DNA of 64,000 nucleotides. Source: Maledivibacter sp. (GTDB taxonomy: Bacteria > Bacillota > Clostridia > Peptostreptococcales > Caminicellaceae). Within the stretch, counting starts at the first letter, position 1, and the number at the start of each line of letters is the position of its first letter. The notes beneath the pieces are model-generated. The model did not search any database and was not told where the DNA came from. It saw nothing but the letters and a program-made list of their open reading frames with translations. A program made the position numbers and the translations under genes. The stretch is taken from contig JAOASB010000012.1 of NCBI GenBank assembly GCA_025210375.1, forward strand, positions 1 to 64,000, given 5' to 3'. Positions 24,374 through 33,189 of the stretch are shown here, piece after piece.

Positions 24374-26056
24374 TTGTTTAAAAGAAGCTTTGCATTATTA
24401 TTAGTTCTGGTTTTAGTAGTAAGTGCATTTGCTGGCTGTGCGCAGAAGGGTGAAGAACCTGCACCAGCTAATGAAGGAGGAAAGGAAGAACCTAAAACTG
24501 AAGAACCAGCACCATCCGAAACACCTAAGGATCCACAAGTAGTAACTTATAATCTTGAAGCAGATCCAGAGACTATAGACCCACAATTAAATACTTCAGT
24601 AGGTGGATCTATAATAATTTCAAACATATTTGAAGGATTGGTTACTTTCGATGAAAATCTAAAGCCAATTCCGGGTACAGCAGAAAGCTGGGAAGTAAGC
24701 GAAGATGGACTTGTATGGACTTTCAAGCTAAGAGAAGATGCTAAATGGTCAGATGGTCAGCCAGTTACAGCTGGAGATTTTGAATATTCATGGAAGAGAG
24801 CAGTTACTCCTGAAACAGCTTGTGAATATGCATATCAATTTGATTTAATTAAAAATGGTACTAAATGTTACCAAGGTGAAGTAGCTGTAGATGAATTAGG
24901 GGTAAAAGTTATAGATGAAAAGACTTTTGAAGTAACATTAGAAGCTGCTGCTTCTTATATGATTGAAATATTTGGATTCCCAACTTTATATCCAGTAAGA
25001 AAGGATATAGTTGAAAAGGATCCTGAGGGATGGTCATTTAACCCTGAAACTGCTGTTTCAAATGGACCATTCAAATTAGCATCATATACTCAAAATGATG
25101 TTATGAAGCTAGTACCAAATGAGAATTATTGGGGAAGAGAAAATGTTAAATTAGATGAACTTAACTTAGTATTTATTACAGAACAATCAACAGCTTTATC
25201 AGCTATGGAAGCTGGAGACCTTGATGGTATTGATAATGTTCCAAACCAAGAAATTCCAAGACTTCAAGCTGAAAATGAAGACTTTATCATAGCTCCATAC
25301 CTTGGAACTTATTTCTACATATTCAATGTAGAAGAAAAGCCTTTTGATAATCTTAATGTAAGAAAAGCTTTTGCAAAGGCTATAGATAGAAATGCTATTG
25401 TTACAACAGTTACATTAGGGGGACAATTACCAGCAACAGGCTTTGTTCCACTAGGAATAATGACTGGTGGAGAAGACTTTAGAAAAGCTGGTGGAGATTA
25501 TGGTGTAGATGGAATGGCTGCACAGGTTGAAGAAGCTCAGAAGCTATTAGCTGAAGCTGGATTCCCTAATGGAGAAGGCTTCCCTAAGGTTACACTTAAG
25601 TACAACACTAGTGAAAACCATAAGAGAATAGCTGAAGCTATTCAAGAGATGTGGAAGAAGAACTTAAATATTGATGTAGAACTAGAAAACATGGAGTGGA
25701 GAGTATTTATACCAGCTAGACAAAATGGTGAATTCCAAGTTGCTAGACATGGTTGGATAGGTGACTATAACCATCCAATGACATTCCTTGATATGTTCTT
25801 ATCAGACAGTGGTAATAACGATGCTCAATGGAAAAATGAAGAATTTGATAAGTTAATCCTAGAAGCTAAAGTTACTTCTGATGAAAAGAAAGCTGCTGAA
25901 TTAATGCATAAAGCAGAAGACTTAATTATGCAAGATCAAATAGTAATGCCAATCTACTACTATACTCATCCAATGATGATGGGTCAACATGTTAAAGGTT
26001 GGTATAGATCACCACTTGGATCAATGTACTTCAAAAATGCATATGTAGAGAAGTAA
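24374..26056 (+). CDS. oppA: Oligopeptide-binding lipoprotein OppA (paralogue 1)
   Basis: 560 residues from TTG 24374, chosen because AGGAGGGG lies just upstream and a lipoprotein signal follows (AFAGC, lipidated Cys 22); an upstream GTG at 24314 lacks an RBS. After a Glu/Pro linker comes the SBP_bac_5 fold (EADPETIDPQLNTSVGG; WTFKLREDAKWSDGQPVTAG; KAFAKAIDRNAIV; GWIGDYNHPMTFLD). It is anchored outside the membrane and delivers peptides to OppBCDF. It is very similar to the paralogues at 26789 and 28954, most of all to the latter in the C-terminal half. It is probably transcribed separately from oppBCDF, given the hairpin and 380-bp gap. Confidence 0.94.
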   Translation: MFKRSFALLLVLVLVVSAFAGCAQKGEEPAPANEGGKEEPKTEEPAPSETPKDPQVVTYNLEADPETIDPQLNTSVGGSIIISNIFEGLVTFDENLKPIPGTAESWEVSEDGLVWTFKLREDAKWSDGQPVTAGDFEYSWKRAVTPETACEYAYQFDLIKNGTKCYQGEVAVDELGVKVIDEKTFEVTLEAAASYMIEIFGFPTLYPVRKDIVEKDPEGWSFNPETAVSNGPFKLASYTQNDVMKLVPNENYWGRENVKLDELNLVFITEQSTALSAMEAGDLDGIDNVPNQEIPRLQAENEDFIIAPYLGTYFYIFNVEEKPFDNLNVRKAFAKAIDRNAIVTTVTLGGQLPATGFVPLGIMTGGEDFRKAGGDYGVDGMAAQVEEAQKLLAEAGFPNGEGFPKVTLKYNTSENHKRIAEAIQEMWKKNLNIDVELENMEWRVFIPARQNGEFQVARHGWIGDYNHPMTFLDMFLSDSGNNDAQWKNEEFDKLILEAKVTSDEKKAAELMHKAEDLIMQDQIVMPIYYYTHPMMMGQHVKGWYRSPLGSMYFKNAYVEK

Positions 26057-26064
26057 GATTATAA

Positions 26065-26090
26065 TCAAGGCGGCCTTTGGGCCGTCTTGA
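26065..26090 (+). terminator. GC-rich hairpin after oppA paralogue 1
   Basis: TCAAGGCGGCC pairs with GGCCGTCTTGA (one G-U) with a 4-base loop. The T tract is poor, so termination may be partial. Confidence 0.65.
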
Positions 26091-26119
26091 TACCTAAAAA
26101 CCCAAATTTCTTCGTTGTT

Positions 26120-26176
26120 GCTAAAACCCAGAACCCTTACGTATGTCTATATATGCTGTGGTCTCTGGGTTTTAGC
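26120..26176. repeat. Inverted repeat with 13-bp perfect arms
   Basis: GCTAAAACCCAGA (26120-26132) and TCTGGGTTTTAGC (26164-26176) flank a 31-base centre. It lies between two hairpins, so the first oppA gene is followed by three successive stem-loops. It could be a palindromic mobile repeat or an RNA-processing site. Confidence 0.55.
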
Positions 26177-26210
26177 ACGCCTCGAACTTCATGTTTTTAG
26201 GAAGTCCTTT

Positions 26211-26258
26211 AAAAGCTTGGAGGTATATCCAATATACCTTCAAGCTTTTATTTTTTTT
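26211..26258 (+). terminator. Strong intrinsic terminator between oppA paralogues 1 and 2
   Basis: AAAAGCTTGGAGGTATA pairs with TATACCTTCAAGCTTTT, and an eight-T run follows. Confidence 0.9.
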
Positions 26259-26788
26259 GAAAAATCAGATCTATTTAAGCCCCAGAATATATACCTTGAA
26301 AAATATTAATGAATAAACGAAAGTAAAGTAATAGTAAACAGTTTCTATGGATAAAGTTTAATTATAATAAATAAAATATTGACAAAAATATGAAATGTTA
26401 TTATAATTATACTATAATGCAAAGCTTCTTTAAAATATTTAACAATCATGAACTTTTGTTTGAAAATATTTTTCTGATGAAACTTCATGATTGTACCCAC
26501 TCTTTTTAAATGAGCAAATTACATAATTACTTTCTATAGAAACCATCTACCATATTTAGTTTTTAAATCCCCAGAGCAACACCATCAAATATTCCTATAC
26601 TTTAAGTAATTACACCACAGCTTATATTCCCATATGTAACTCAGCCAAGTAAGAATTATGTGATTTATTCAATTATGTTAAAGTAGTTTCACAAAGTAAA
26701 GCTTTCACATTGGCTTATATAAATGCATTTAGATAATGTATTTTATGTATAGTTACCATTAAATTTGAAAAGAAAGAGGGAGGATATT
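26259..26788. other. Intergenic region before oppA paralogue 2
   Basis: AT-rich and without a gene. Contains MITE-like copy 2 (26510-26672). Around 26380-26412 (TTGACA then TTATAATTATACTATAAT) there is a plausible vegetative promoter upstream of the repeat. Confidence 0.45.
26510..26672 (+). repeat. MITE-like element, copy 2 (full length, 163 bp)
   Basis: Starts ATGAGCAAATTACATAA and ends TTATGTGATTTATTCAA. It aligns with copy 1 along its whole length and has the same length. The terminal repeats have decayed more than in copy 1. Confidence 0.82.
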
Positions 26789-28474
26789 ATGGGTAAAAAA
26801 GTTATATCATTATTATTAGTATTGGTTTTAATTATTGCTTCATTTACCGCATGTACTCAGAATAACAATCATTCGGCACCAGACAATGATAAAGCTGGAG
26901 AGAAGGCGGAGTCCAATGAAAAGACACCAGTTAAAGAAGAAACAAAGGAGCCCCAGAAACTTACATATAACCTTGCTGCTGATCCAGAAACCCTTGACCC
27001 ACAATTAAATTCTACTGTAGGTGGATCAGTAATATTATCCAACACATTTGAAGGGTTGGTAACCTTTGATAAAGACCTTAAGCCCGTGCCAGGTGTAGCG
27101 GAAAGCTGGACAATAAGTGATGATGGGCTTGTGTGGACCTTCAAGCTAAGAGAAGATGCAAAATGGTCTGATGGTAAGCCCGTTACCTCCGAGGATTTTG
27201 TATATGCATGGAGAAGGGCCGTAGATCCAAAAGTACCTTGTGATTATTCCTATATGTTTGACTTATTTGAAAATGGAACAGCCGCCTATACTAGTGAAGT
27301 TCCACCAAAAGAGCTTGGAGTTAGGGCAATAGATGAGAAAACATTGGAGGTTACTTTAAAGGCCGCAGCATCATATATGGTAGAAGTATTTGGGTTCCCA
27401 ACCCTTTTCCCAGTTAGAAAGGATATAATTGAACAAGACCCTGAAGGTTGGGCATTTAACCCAGAACTAGCTATATCAAACGGACCTTTTAAATTATCAT
27501 CATATACTCAAAATGATGTTCTTACAGTAGTACCAAACGAACACTATTGGGATAGGGATAGGGTTAAGCTTGATGAACTTAATTTTGTATTTATAGTAGA
27601 ACAATCTACGGCTTTATCGGCTATGGAGGCTGGAGACCTTGATGGTATAGATGAAGTGCCAAATCAAGAGATCCCAAGGCTACAATCTGAAAGCGAAGAC
27701 TTTATTATAGCACCATATTTAGGGGTATACTATTATGTATTTAATCTGACTAAGGAACCCTTTGATGATGTAAGGGTAAGAAAAGCTTTTTCAAAGGCTA
27801 TAGATAGAAATGCTATTGTGACAACGGTGACTTTAGGTGGTCAGGTACCTGCTACAGGGTATGTTCCTTCAGGAGTAACCTTTGGGGGAGAAGATTTCAG
27901 AGAAGCTGGAGGAGACTTTGGAATGGATCCAATGTCTGCTCAAGTTGAAGAAGCTAAGAAGCTCCTAGCCGATGCAGGATATCCTAATGGTGAAGGACTT
28001 CCTAAAATTACATTACAGTATAATACAAGCGAAAACCATAAGAGGATAGCTGAAGCTATACAAGAAATGTGGAATGAAAACCTAAATACAAGTGTAGAAC
28101 TCACAAATATGGAGACAAGGGTACATTATCCAGCCCTAGAAGAAGGTAATTTCCAAATAGCAAGGGCAGGATGGATAGGTGACTATAATCATCCAATGAC
28201 ATTCCTTGATTTATTATTAAGTGATAGTGGAAATAACTATACACAAGTAAGAAATGAAGAGTTCGATAAGATTATAAATGAGGCCAAGATGGCTTCCGAT
28301 GAAAAAACAGCAAAGGAGTTAATGCATAAGGCAGAAAATATAATTATGGAAAACCAGATGGTGATACCAATTTATTACTATACTCTTCCAATGATGATGG
28401 GGCAACACGTTAAAGGTTGGTATAGATCACCACTTGGACAAATATACTTTAAGAACACTTATATTGAAAAATAA
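26789..28474 (+). CDS. Oligopeptide-binding lipoprotein OppA (paralogue 2)
   Basis: 561 residues from ATG 26789 behind GAGGGAGG. Lipobox SFTAC, Cys 22. Same SBP_bac_5 architecture as paralogue 1 (AADPETLDPQLNSTVGG; SWTISDDGLVWTFKLREDAK; GWIGDYNHPMTFLDLLLSD), but it is the most diverged of the three: METRVHYPALEEGNF replaces MEWRVFIPARQNGEF, in a region likely to line the ligand cleft. This suggests different peptide preference while sharing the OppBCDF pore. It has its own terminator, with a MITE copy in its upstream region. Confidence 0.93.
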   Translation: MGKKVISLLLVLVLIIASFTACTQNNNHSAPDNDKAGEKAESNEKTPVKEETKEPQKLTYNLAADPETLDPQLNSTVGGSVILSNTFEGLVTFDKDLKPVPGVAESWTISDDGLVWTFKLREDAKWSDGKPVTSEDFVYAWRRAVDPKVPCDYSYMFDLFENGTAAYTSEVPPKELGVRAIDEKTLEVTLKAAASYMVEVFGFPTLFPVRKDIIEQDPEGWAFNPELAISNGPFKLSSYTQNDVLTVVPNEHYWDRDRVKLDELNFVFIVEQSTALSAMEAGDLDGIDEVPNQEIPRLQSESEDFIIAPYLGVYYYVFNLTKEPFDDVRVRKAFSKAIDRNAIVTTVTLGGQVPATGYVPSGVTFGGEDFREAGGDFGMDPMSAQVEEAKKLLADAGYPNGEGLPKITLQYNTSENHKRIAEAIQEMWNENLNTSVELTNMETRVHYPALEEGNFQIARAGWIGDYNHPMTFLDLLLSDSGNNYTQVRNEEFDKIINEAKMASDEKTAKELMHKAENIIMENQMVIPIYYYTLPMMMGQHVKGWYRSPLGQIYFKNTYIEK

Positions 28475-28513
28475 ATATGACAATAGTATAAACTGTTGTT
28501 AAAAGTCTAAAGG

Positions 28514-28542
28514 AATGACGGTCATATGATCGTCATTTTTTT
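28514..28542 (+). terminator. Intrinsic terminator after oppA paralogue 2
   Basis: AATGACGGTC-ATAT-GATCGTCATT hairpin followed by TTTTT. Confidence 0.85.
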
Positions 28543-28953
28543 GTGTGTATTTTTAGTTAAGTAAATTTTAAATGGAAAAAATGGACATAAATTATGTTGA
28601 TGAGCAATAAATATTACATAGGGTAAGGGGCTGTGATATCGCTAAAAATGTCATATACAGTCGAAGAATAATCAAAAAAATAGAATTGTGTCGGAAAGAA
28701 ATAATTTATTACAAAAAATTAATATATTACAAAAACTTAAATATTGAAAAAATTCGGAAAATAAATTATAATAAAGCAAAGTTGTCCTATTTAAGGGGGT
28801 AGGATTATTTACATAGGTAGGAAAGAAGCTTTAATAACTTTTAGCAGCTTAATTTAGATATAGAATATATAAGCTGGATTTATTTAATAACCTATGGGTG
28901 TATATTTATAGGTTAGAAATAAATGATAAAAAATAAAAAAGGTGGGGATTATT
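28543..28953. other. Intergenic region before oppA paralogue 3
   Basis: About 410 AT-rich bases with no gene or named repeat found. It presumably carries the promoter of the third binding-protein gene. Confidence 0.4.
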
Positions 28954-30639
28954 TTGTTAAAGAAAAGCTTAGCATTATTTTTAGTGTTTGCTCTAGTAGT
29001 AGCGGCTTTTGCTGGTTGTACTCCAAAAGAGGAACCCTCAACAGCTCCTGAAGATAAGCCTAATGAAACTACTGAAGAGCCTGCAAAAGAAGAACCAAAA
29101 AAGGATGAACAAATTTTAACCTATAACCTTCTAGCTGATCCAGATAGTATTGATCCACATAAAGCAACTTCTGTTGGGGCATCAATAATTATGCAAAATA
29201 TCTTTGAAGGATTAGTAAGAACAAACGAAAAGATGGAGCAGGGACCTGGGGCTGCAGAAAGTTGGGAAACAAATGATGAAAAGACTATCTGGACATTCCA
29301 TTTGCGAGAAGATGCTAAGTGGTCAGATGGAAAGCCTGTAACTGCTGAAGACTTTATATATGGATGGAAAAGAGCAGTTGATCCTGCAACAGCATGTGAA
29401 TATGCTTATATGTTAGATCCAGTTAAGAATGCAACAAAAATTTATTCTGGTGAATTAGGTGTTGATGAATTAGGAATAAAGGCTATAGACGAGAAAACCT
29501 TAGAGGTTACTTTAGAACAGCCTACTGCATATATACTTGAATTATTCGCATTTCCAACATATTTCCCAGTTAGAAAAGATGTAGTTGAGAAAAATCCTGA
29601 AGCGTGGGAATTTGATCCTGCAACAGCTATTACAAATGGACCATTTATATTAGGTGAATATACTCAAAATGACGTTATGAAGCTTGTACCAAATGAGAAT
29701 TATTGGGATAAGGATAGAGTTAAGCTTGATGCAGTGAAATTTGTATTTATTACTGAGCAGTCCACTGGACTAGCTGCATTTGAGGCGGGGGATATCGATG
29801 GTACAGATGAAGTTCCAGCTCAAGAAATTCCAAGACTTCAATCCGAGAATGATGAGTTTATCATAGCTCCATATCTTGGAACATACTTCTATTGTTTCAA
29901 TGTTACAAAGGAGCCATTTGATAATTTAAAGGTTAGGCAAGCATTTACTAAAGCCATAGATAGAAACGCAATAGTTACCACAGTTACTTTAGGTGGACAA
30001 ATTCCTGCATCCGGGTTTGTTCCTCCAGGAATCATGACTGGTGGAGAAGACTTTAGAAAAGCCGGTGGAGATTATGGAATAGATCCAATGGTTGCACAGG
30101 TTGAAGAAGCACAGAAGCTGTTGTCTGAAGCAGGATATCCTAATGGAGAAGGCTTCCCTAAGGTTACATTAAAGTATAATACAAGTGAAAACCATAAGAG
30201 AATAGCTGAAGCTGTTCAAGAGATGTGGAAAAAGAACTTAAATGTAGATGTAGAACTAGAAAACATGGAGTGGAGAGTATTTATTCCAGCTAGACAGAAT
30301 GGTGAATTTACTATTGCTAGACATGGCTGGATAGGTGATTATAACCACCCAATGACTTTCTTAGATATGTTCTTATCTGAGAGTGGAAATAATGATCCAC
30401 AATGGCACAATGAAGAATACGATAAGTTAATATATGCCGCTAAGAAAGAAAGTGATCCTAAGAAAGCAGCTGAATTAATGCATAAAGCAGAGGATTTGAT
30501 GATGAAAGATCAAATAGTAATGCCAGTTTACTACTATACTCATCCAATGATGATGAAGAATTATGTTAAGGGTTGGTATAGATCACCACTTGGAGGTATG
30601 TTCTTTGATAAAGCCTATATAGAAGGAAGGGCTCAATAA
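28954..30639 (+). CDS. Oligopeptide-binding lipoprotein OppA (paralogue 3)
   Basis: 561 residues from TTG 28954 (AAGGTGGGG upstream; GTG 28942 falls within that site). Lipobox AFAGC, Cys 22. The N-terminal ligand lobe differs from paralogue 1 (DPDSIDPHKATSVGA), but from about 30060 the DNA is almost the same as 25490-25760, including synonymous positions, which suggests recent duplication or gene conversion. The SBP_bac_5 motifs KAIDRNAIVTTVTLGGQ and GWIGDYNHPMTFLDMFLS are present. It is expected to feed OppBCDF. A strong palindrome follows. Confidence 0.93.
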   Translation: MLKKSLALFLVFALVVAAFAGCTPKEEPSTAPEDKPNETTEEPAKEEPKKDEQILTYNLLADPDSIDPHKATSVGASIIMQNIFEGLVRTNEKMEQGPGAAESWETNDEKTIWTFHLREDAKWSDGKPVTAEDFIYGWKRAVDPATACEYAYMLDPVKNATKIYSGELGVDELGIKAIDEKTLEVTLEQPTAYILELFAFPTYFPVRKDVVEKNPEAWEFDPATAITNGPFILGEYTQNDVMKLVPNENYWDKDRVKLDAVKFVFITEQSTGLAAFEAGDIDGTDEVPAQEIPRLQSENDEFIIAPYLGTYFYCFNVTKEPFDNLKVRQAFTKAIDRNAIVTTVTLGGQIPASGFVPPGIMTGGEDFRKAGGDYGIDPMVAQVEEAQKLLSEAGYPNGEGFPKVTLKYNTSENHKRIAEAVQEMWKKNLNVDVELENMEWRVFIPARQNGEFTIARHGWIGDYNHPMTFLDMFLSESGNNDPQWHNEEYDKLIYAAKKESDPKKAAELMHKAEDLMMKDQIVMPVYYYTHPMMMKNYVKGWYRSPLGGMFFDKAYIEGRAQ

Positions 30640-30660
30640 TTTAATAGTATAGGTATTGAT

Positions 30661-30692
30661 GGACGATCTGATTAAATCAGATCGTCCCTTTT
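30661..30692 (+). terminator. Intrinsic terminator after oppA paralogue 3
   Basis: GGACGATCTGATT (30661-30673) and AATCAGATCGTCC (30675-30687) form a perfect palindrome, followed by CTTTTG. Confidence 0.85.
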
Positions 30693-30821
30693 GTTGTAGG
30701 TTGTTTTTTATAGAGAAATCGGTCAAAAGTAAAGTAGCTCTATGACTCCAAGCATTTATTGTATCAATTTTCTTTCCCCATGAATATGATAAATAGTAAC
30801 ACTACTTTAAGGGGGAGAAAT

Positions 30822-32204
30822 ATGGTTCAGCTTACTTTAATTCACTGGGTTTATGTAATGATGACTCTAGTTATTTTGGTAGTAATGTTGATGAGAAAGG
30901 ATACAATAATTCCATGTATTTTAGGAGTGTTTCTTATAAGTTTTATAGCCCAAAATAATATTGTAGGTGCTACAAGGGGAGTATTTGATGCTTTTATTGT
31001 GGCGGCAAGGGAATTGATTGGAATAATAATAGTAATATCTTGTATAGTAGCTATGTCCAAGGTACTAGAGGAAATTGGTGCAAATAATCTTATGATTAAG
31101 CCCTTCACAAAATTTATAAAGACAGCTGACATAGCATTTTGGTTTATAGGCATAGTCATGCTTGTGGTCTCTTGGTTTTTCTGGCCGACTCCTGCAACCG
31201 CCTTAGTTGGAGCAGTACTTTTACCAGTGGCTTTAAAAGTAGGATTGCCGGCTATAGGAGCAGCGATGGCAATAAACCTATTCGGACATGGTTTGGCATT
31301 ATCTACTGACTATGTTATACAAGGGGCTCCCACTATAACTGCAAGTGCCGCAGGTATACCAGTGGAAAAAATCATATTAAAGGGTACTCCATTATTTTTA
31401 ACCATGGGTATTGTAACTATTTTAACAGCATATATTTTACTTAAAAGAGATATGAAAAAGGGAAAAATTATTGGCCCACAGTTGAGTCTAGAAGAATTAA
31501 ATGATTCAAGGAGAATAAGCAAAACTGCTAAGATGGCGGCTGTAATTGTACCCATTGCATTTTTACTTGATATAGTGGCAATGTTCTATTTTGAACTTAG
31601 GGGAGGAGACGCAACGGCATTAATAGGTGGAACTGCAGTAGTATTGACTTTAATAATTACTATGGCTGAGTATAGAAAGGAATCTCTAGACAAAATAACT
31701 ATATTTATCAAACAAGGATTTATGTTTGGTATGGAGATATTTGGGCCCATAATTCCTATAGCGGCATTCTTCTATTTAGGTGAGATTTCTCCTATTGAAG
31801 CAGTTTTAGGAGAAGGCGTATTGCCCTTAGGATCTCAAGGCATATTGTCTGATATGGGTAGTGCATTGGCTTCCATAGCAAAAATGAACAGACCCATAGT
31901 AGCAAGTATTGAAATGCTGGTAGGAGCCATAACTGGATTAGATGGATCGGGATTTTCAGGTATGTCTCTAGGGGGATCACTTTCTAGAGTTTTTGGTACA
32001 GCTATAAATGGTAGTATTCCAGTATTGGCGGCATTAGGTCAGATAGGAGCTATATGGGTTGGTGGTGGAACATTGGTACCTTGGGGACTAATACCAGCTG
32101 CAGCGATTTGTAGAGTAAAGCCTATGGATTTGGCGGAGCGAAACTTTATTCCAGTTGTAACAGGATTAATTGTTACGACCATTGTGGCCATGTTTTTGAT
32201 TTAG
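30822..32204 (+). CDS. Polytopic membrane transporter, ion-transporter/anion-permease type
   Basis: 460 residues from ATG 30822, preceded by AAGGGGGAG; an earlier in-frame codon at 30759 has no RBS. About 11-12 hydrophobic helices are evident, with two internally similar halves and re-entrant-looking Gly/Ser/Pro-rich stretches (FFWPTPATALVGAVLLP; GLDGSGFSGMSLGGS; WVGGGTLVPWG). This resembles the IT superfamily of secondary carriers (GntP/CitM/NhaC-like). The substrate cannot be inferred. It stands alone, downstream of the oppA cluster, and its 3' end overlaps a small convergent gene on the minus strand. Confidence 0.7.
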   Translation: MVQLTLIHWVYVMMTLVILVVMLMRKDTIIPCILGVFLISFIAQNNIVGATRGVFDAFIVAARELIGIIIVISCIVAMSKVLEEIGANNLMIKPFTKFIKTADIAFWFIGIVMLVVSWFFWPTPATALVGAVLLPVALKVGLPAIGAAMAINLFGHGLALSTDYVIQGAPTITASAAGIPVEKIILKGTPLFLTMGIVTILTAYILLKRDMKKGKIIGPQLSLEELNDSRRISKTAKMAAVIVPIAFLLDIVAMFYFELRGGDATALIGGTAVVLTLIITMAEYRKESLDKITIFIKQGFMFGMEIFGPIIPIAAFFYLGEISPIEAVLGEGVLPLGSQGILSDMGSALASIAKMNRPIVASIEMLVGAITGLDGSGFSGMSLGGSLSRVFGTAINGSIPVLAALGQIGAIWVGGGTLVPWGLIPAAAICRVKPMDLAERNFIPVVTGLIVTTIVAMFLI

Positions 32205-32346
32205 ACTTTCTATTTTCTCCATCCTGGGGTCTAAAGTATATGCACTGAGGATTATATACTTCTGAAGGAGTTGAAACATGAGTTAATGTACATTTTCCGT
32301 TGTTTTCAAAAACACAATCACTAATAATACAATTTATATTTATCAC
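32173..32346 (-). CDS. Small Cys-rich protein, DUF1540-like
   Basis: A 57-residue frame on the minus strand, GTG start at 32346 with AGAGGTGAT 5 bases upstream, stop at 32173. The peptide has four spaced Cys (about residues 6, 11, 19 and 37; CIISDCVFENNGKC) in the pattern of the small clostridial DUF1540-type proteins that probably bind a metal. It is divergent from the gene at 32450 (103-bp shared promoter region) and overlaps the 3' end of the transporter gene by 32 bases. Function unknown; the call rests on RBS, Cys pattern and a clean frame. Confidence 0.65.
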   Translation of the reverse strand: MININCIISDCVFENNGKCTLTHVSTPSEVYNPQCIYFRPQDGENRKSKSKTWPQWS

Positions 32347-32449
32347 AATATCACCTCTATAATTATTATTTCACAATTGCAAAAAATAATTGCTTTAAAA
32401 TTTAGTATATTTACAATAAATTTAACAAAACTAATAGGGAGGTGATATC

Positions 32450-33046
32450 ATGTTTTTTTTGGACTATACTGAGACAAATAGGGTTTATCACATAATAAGT
32501 ATTGTAGATATTAATATGGCCCTTAAGAATGGAATAAAATATGATGATAAAAGAACCTATTTATCTAAGTATTACAAGTTCCATGATTACATAGATAAAT
32601 ATAAAAACCCTAATATACCCGATTGGGTTATAAGGAAGAAAGCGATATTTTCAAGTCTAAACTTTGCCAAAAATCATAAATTTCATTCCCATACTGTTTT
32701 ATTAGGTATAAAAGTCGATCCAAAAAAATGCTGGGTTGCCAACGAAAATCTAGCAAATCAAATATATGAACCCTTTATATTACAAAGTGTAGATGAGTAC
32801 AATAAATGTAAAGCATATTTAGATGATAAGGGCGATGAACTTTTAAATAAATATTGGAAAACCTCCTGCTCTTTTTATGATAATCTAGATAGACGGTTGG
32901 ACAAGGAGAAAGGCTATGATGCTGAAGTATTAATATTTCATGAAATAAAGCCATCTGATATTGAAGTACTGTATGTAATATCCGACCATAGAATGATGAC
33001 AAAGGAAGAATGGAAAAACCTTTTTTGTGAAGGTAAATCTAAATAA
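32450..33046 (+). CDS. Conserved hypothetical protein; N-terminus weakly resembles DarT-like ADP-ribosyltransferases
   Basis: 198 residues starting at ATG 32450 behind GGGAGGTGAT. A soluble protein with no signal peptide. The opening RVYHIISIVDINMALKNGIK resembles the YHIT..dNL..IL..GI opening of DarT/DUF4433 enzymes. The later HKFHSHTVLLGIKVDPKKCW and NENLANQIYEPFIL could supply further conserved positions. Conserved look-alikes occur in other clostridia as hypotheticals, as far as I recall. No DarG-like antitoxin is adjacent, so a toxin-antitoxin role is not supported. Function unknown. Confidence 0.6.
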   Translation: MFFLDYTETNRVYHIISIVDINMALKNGIKYDDKRTYLSKYYKFHDYIDKYKNPNIPDWVIRKKAIFSSLNFAKNHKFHSHTVLLGIKVDPKKCWVANENLANQIYEPFILQSVDEYNKCKAYLDDKGDELLNKYWKTSCSFYDNLDRRLDKEKGYDAEVLIFHEIKPSDIEVLYVISDHRMMTKEEWKNLFCEGKSK

Positions 33047-33057
33047 AGTTCTATATG

Positions 33058-33171
33058 AAAAGTCATTCCTTAAGGTTGCTTATAGACCTAAAGCATATTC
33101 AAAAAATAAACTAGTCATCTTACTCGTCCTTTTATTTATTTTTCGTATATGCCTAAAAGAATGACTTTAAT
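33058..33171. terminator. Long inverted repeat between convergent genes, possible bidirectional terminator
   Basis: AAAAGTCATTCCTTAAGG at the left and CCTAAAAGAATGACTTTA at the right are imperfect inverted copies about 75 bases apart. The centre is T-rich on both strands. The position between two convergent genes fits a bidirectional terminator, though a small palindromic mobile element is also possible. Confidence 0.5.
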
Positions 33172-33189
33172 CTTAGAACATGGAACTTA

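Noticed and set aside
26115-26309. A 64-codon frame after the first oppA gene
   Set aside because: It spans an inverted repeat and a strong terminator and has no RBS or recognisable product.
32450-33046. A DarT/DarG toxin-antitoxin system
   Set aside because: Only a weak N-terminal resemblance exists and neither neighbour is a macrodomain protein.
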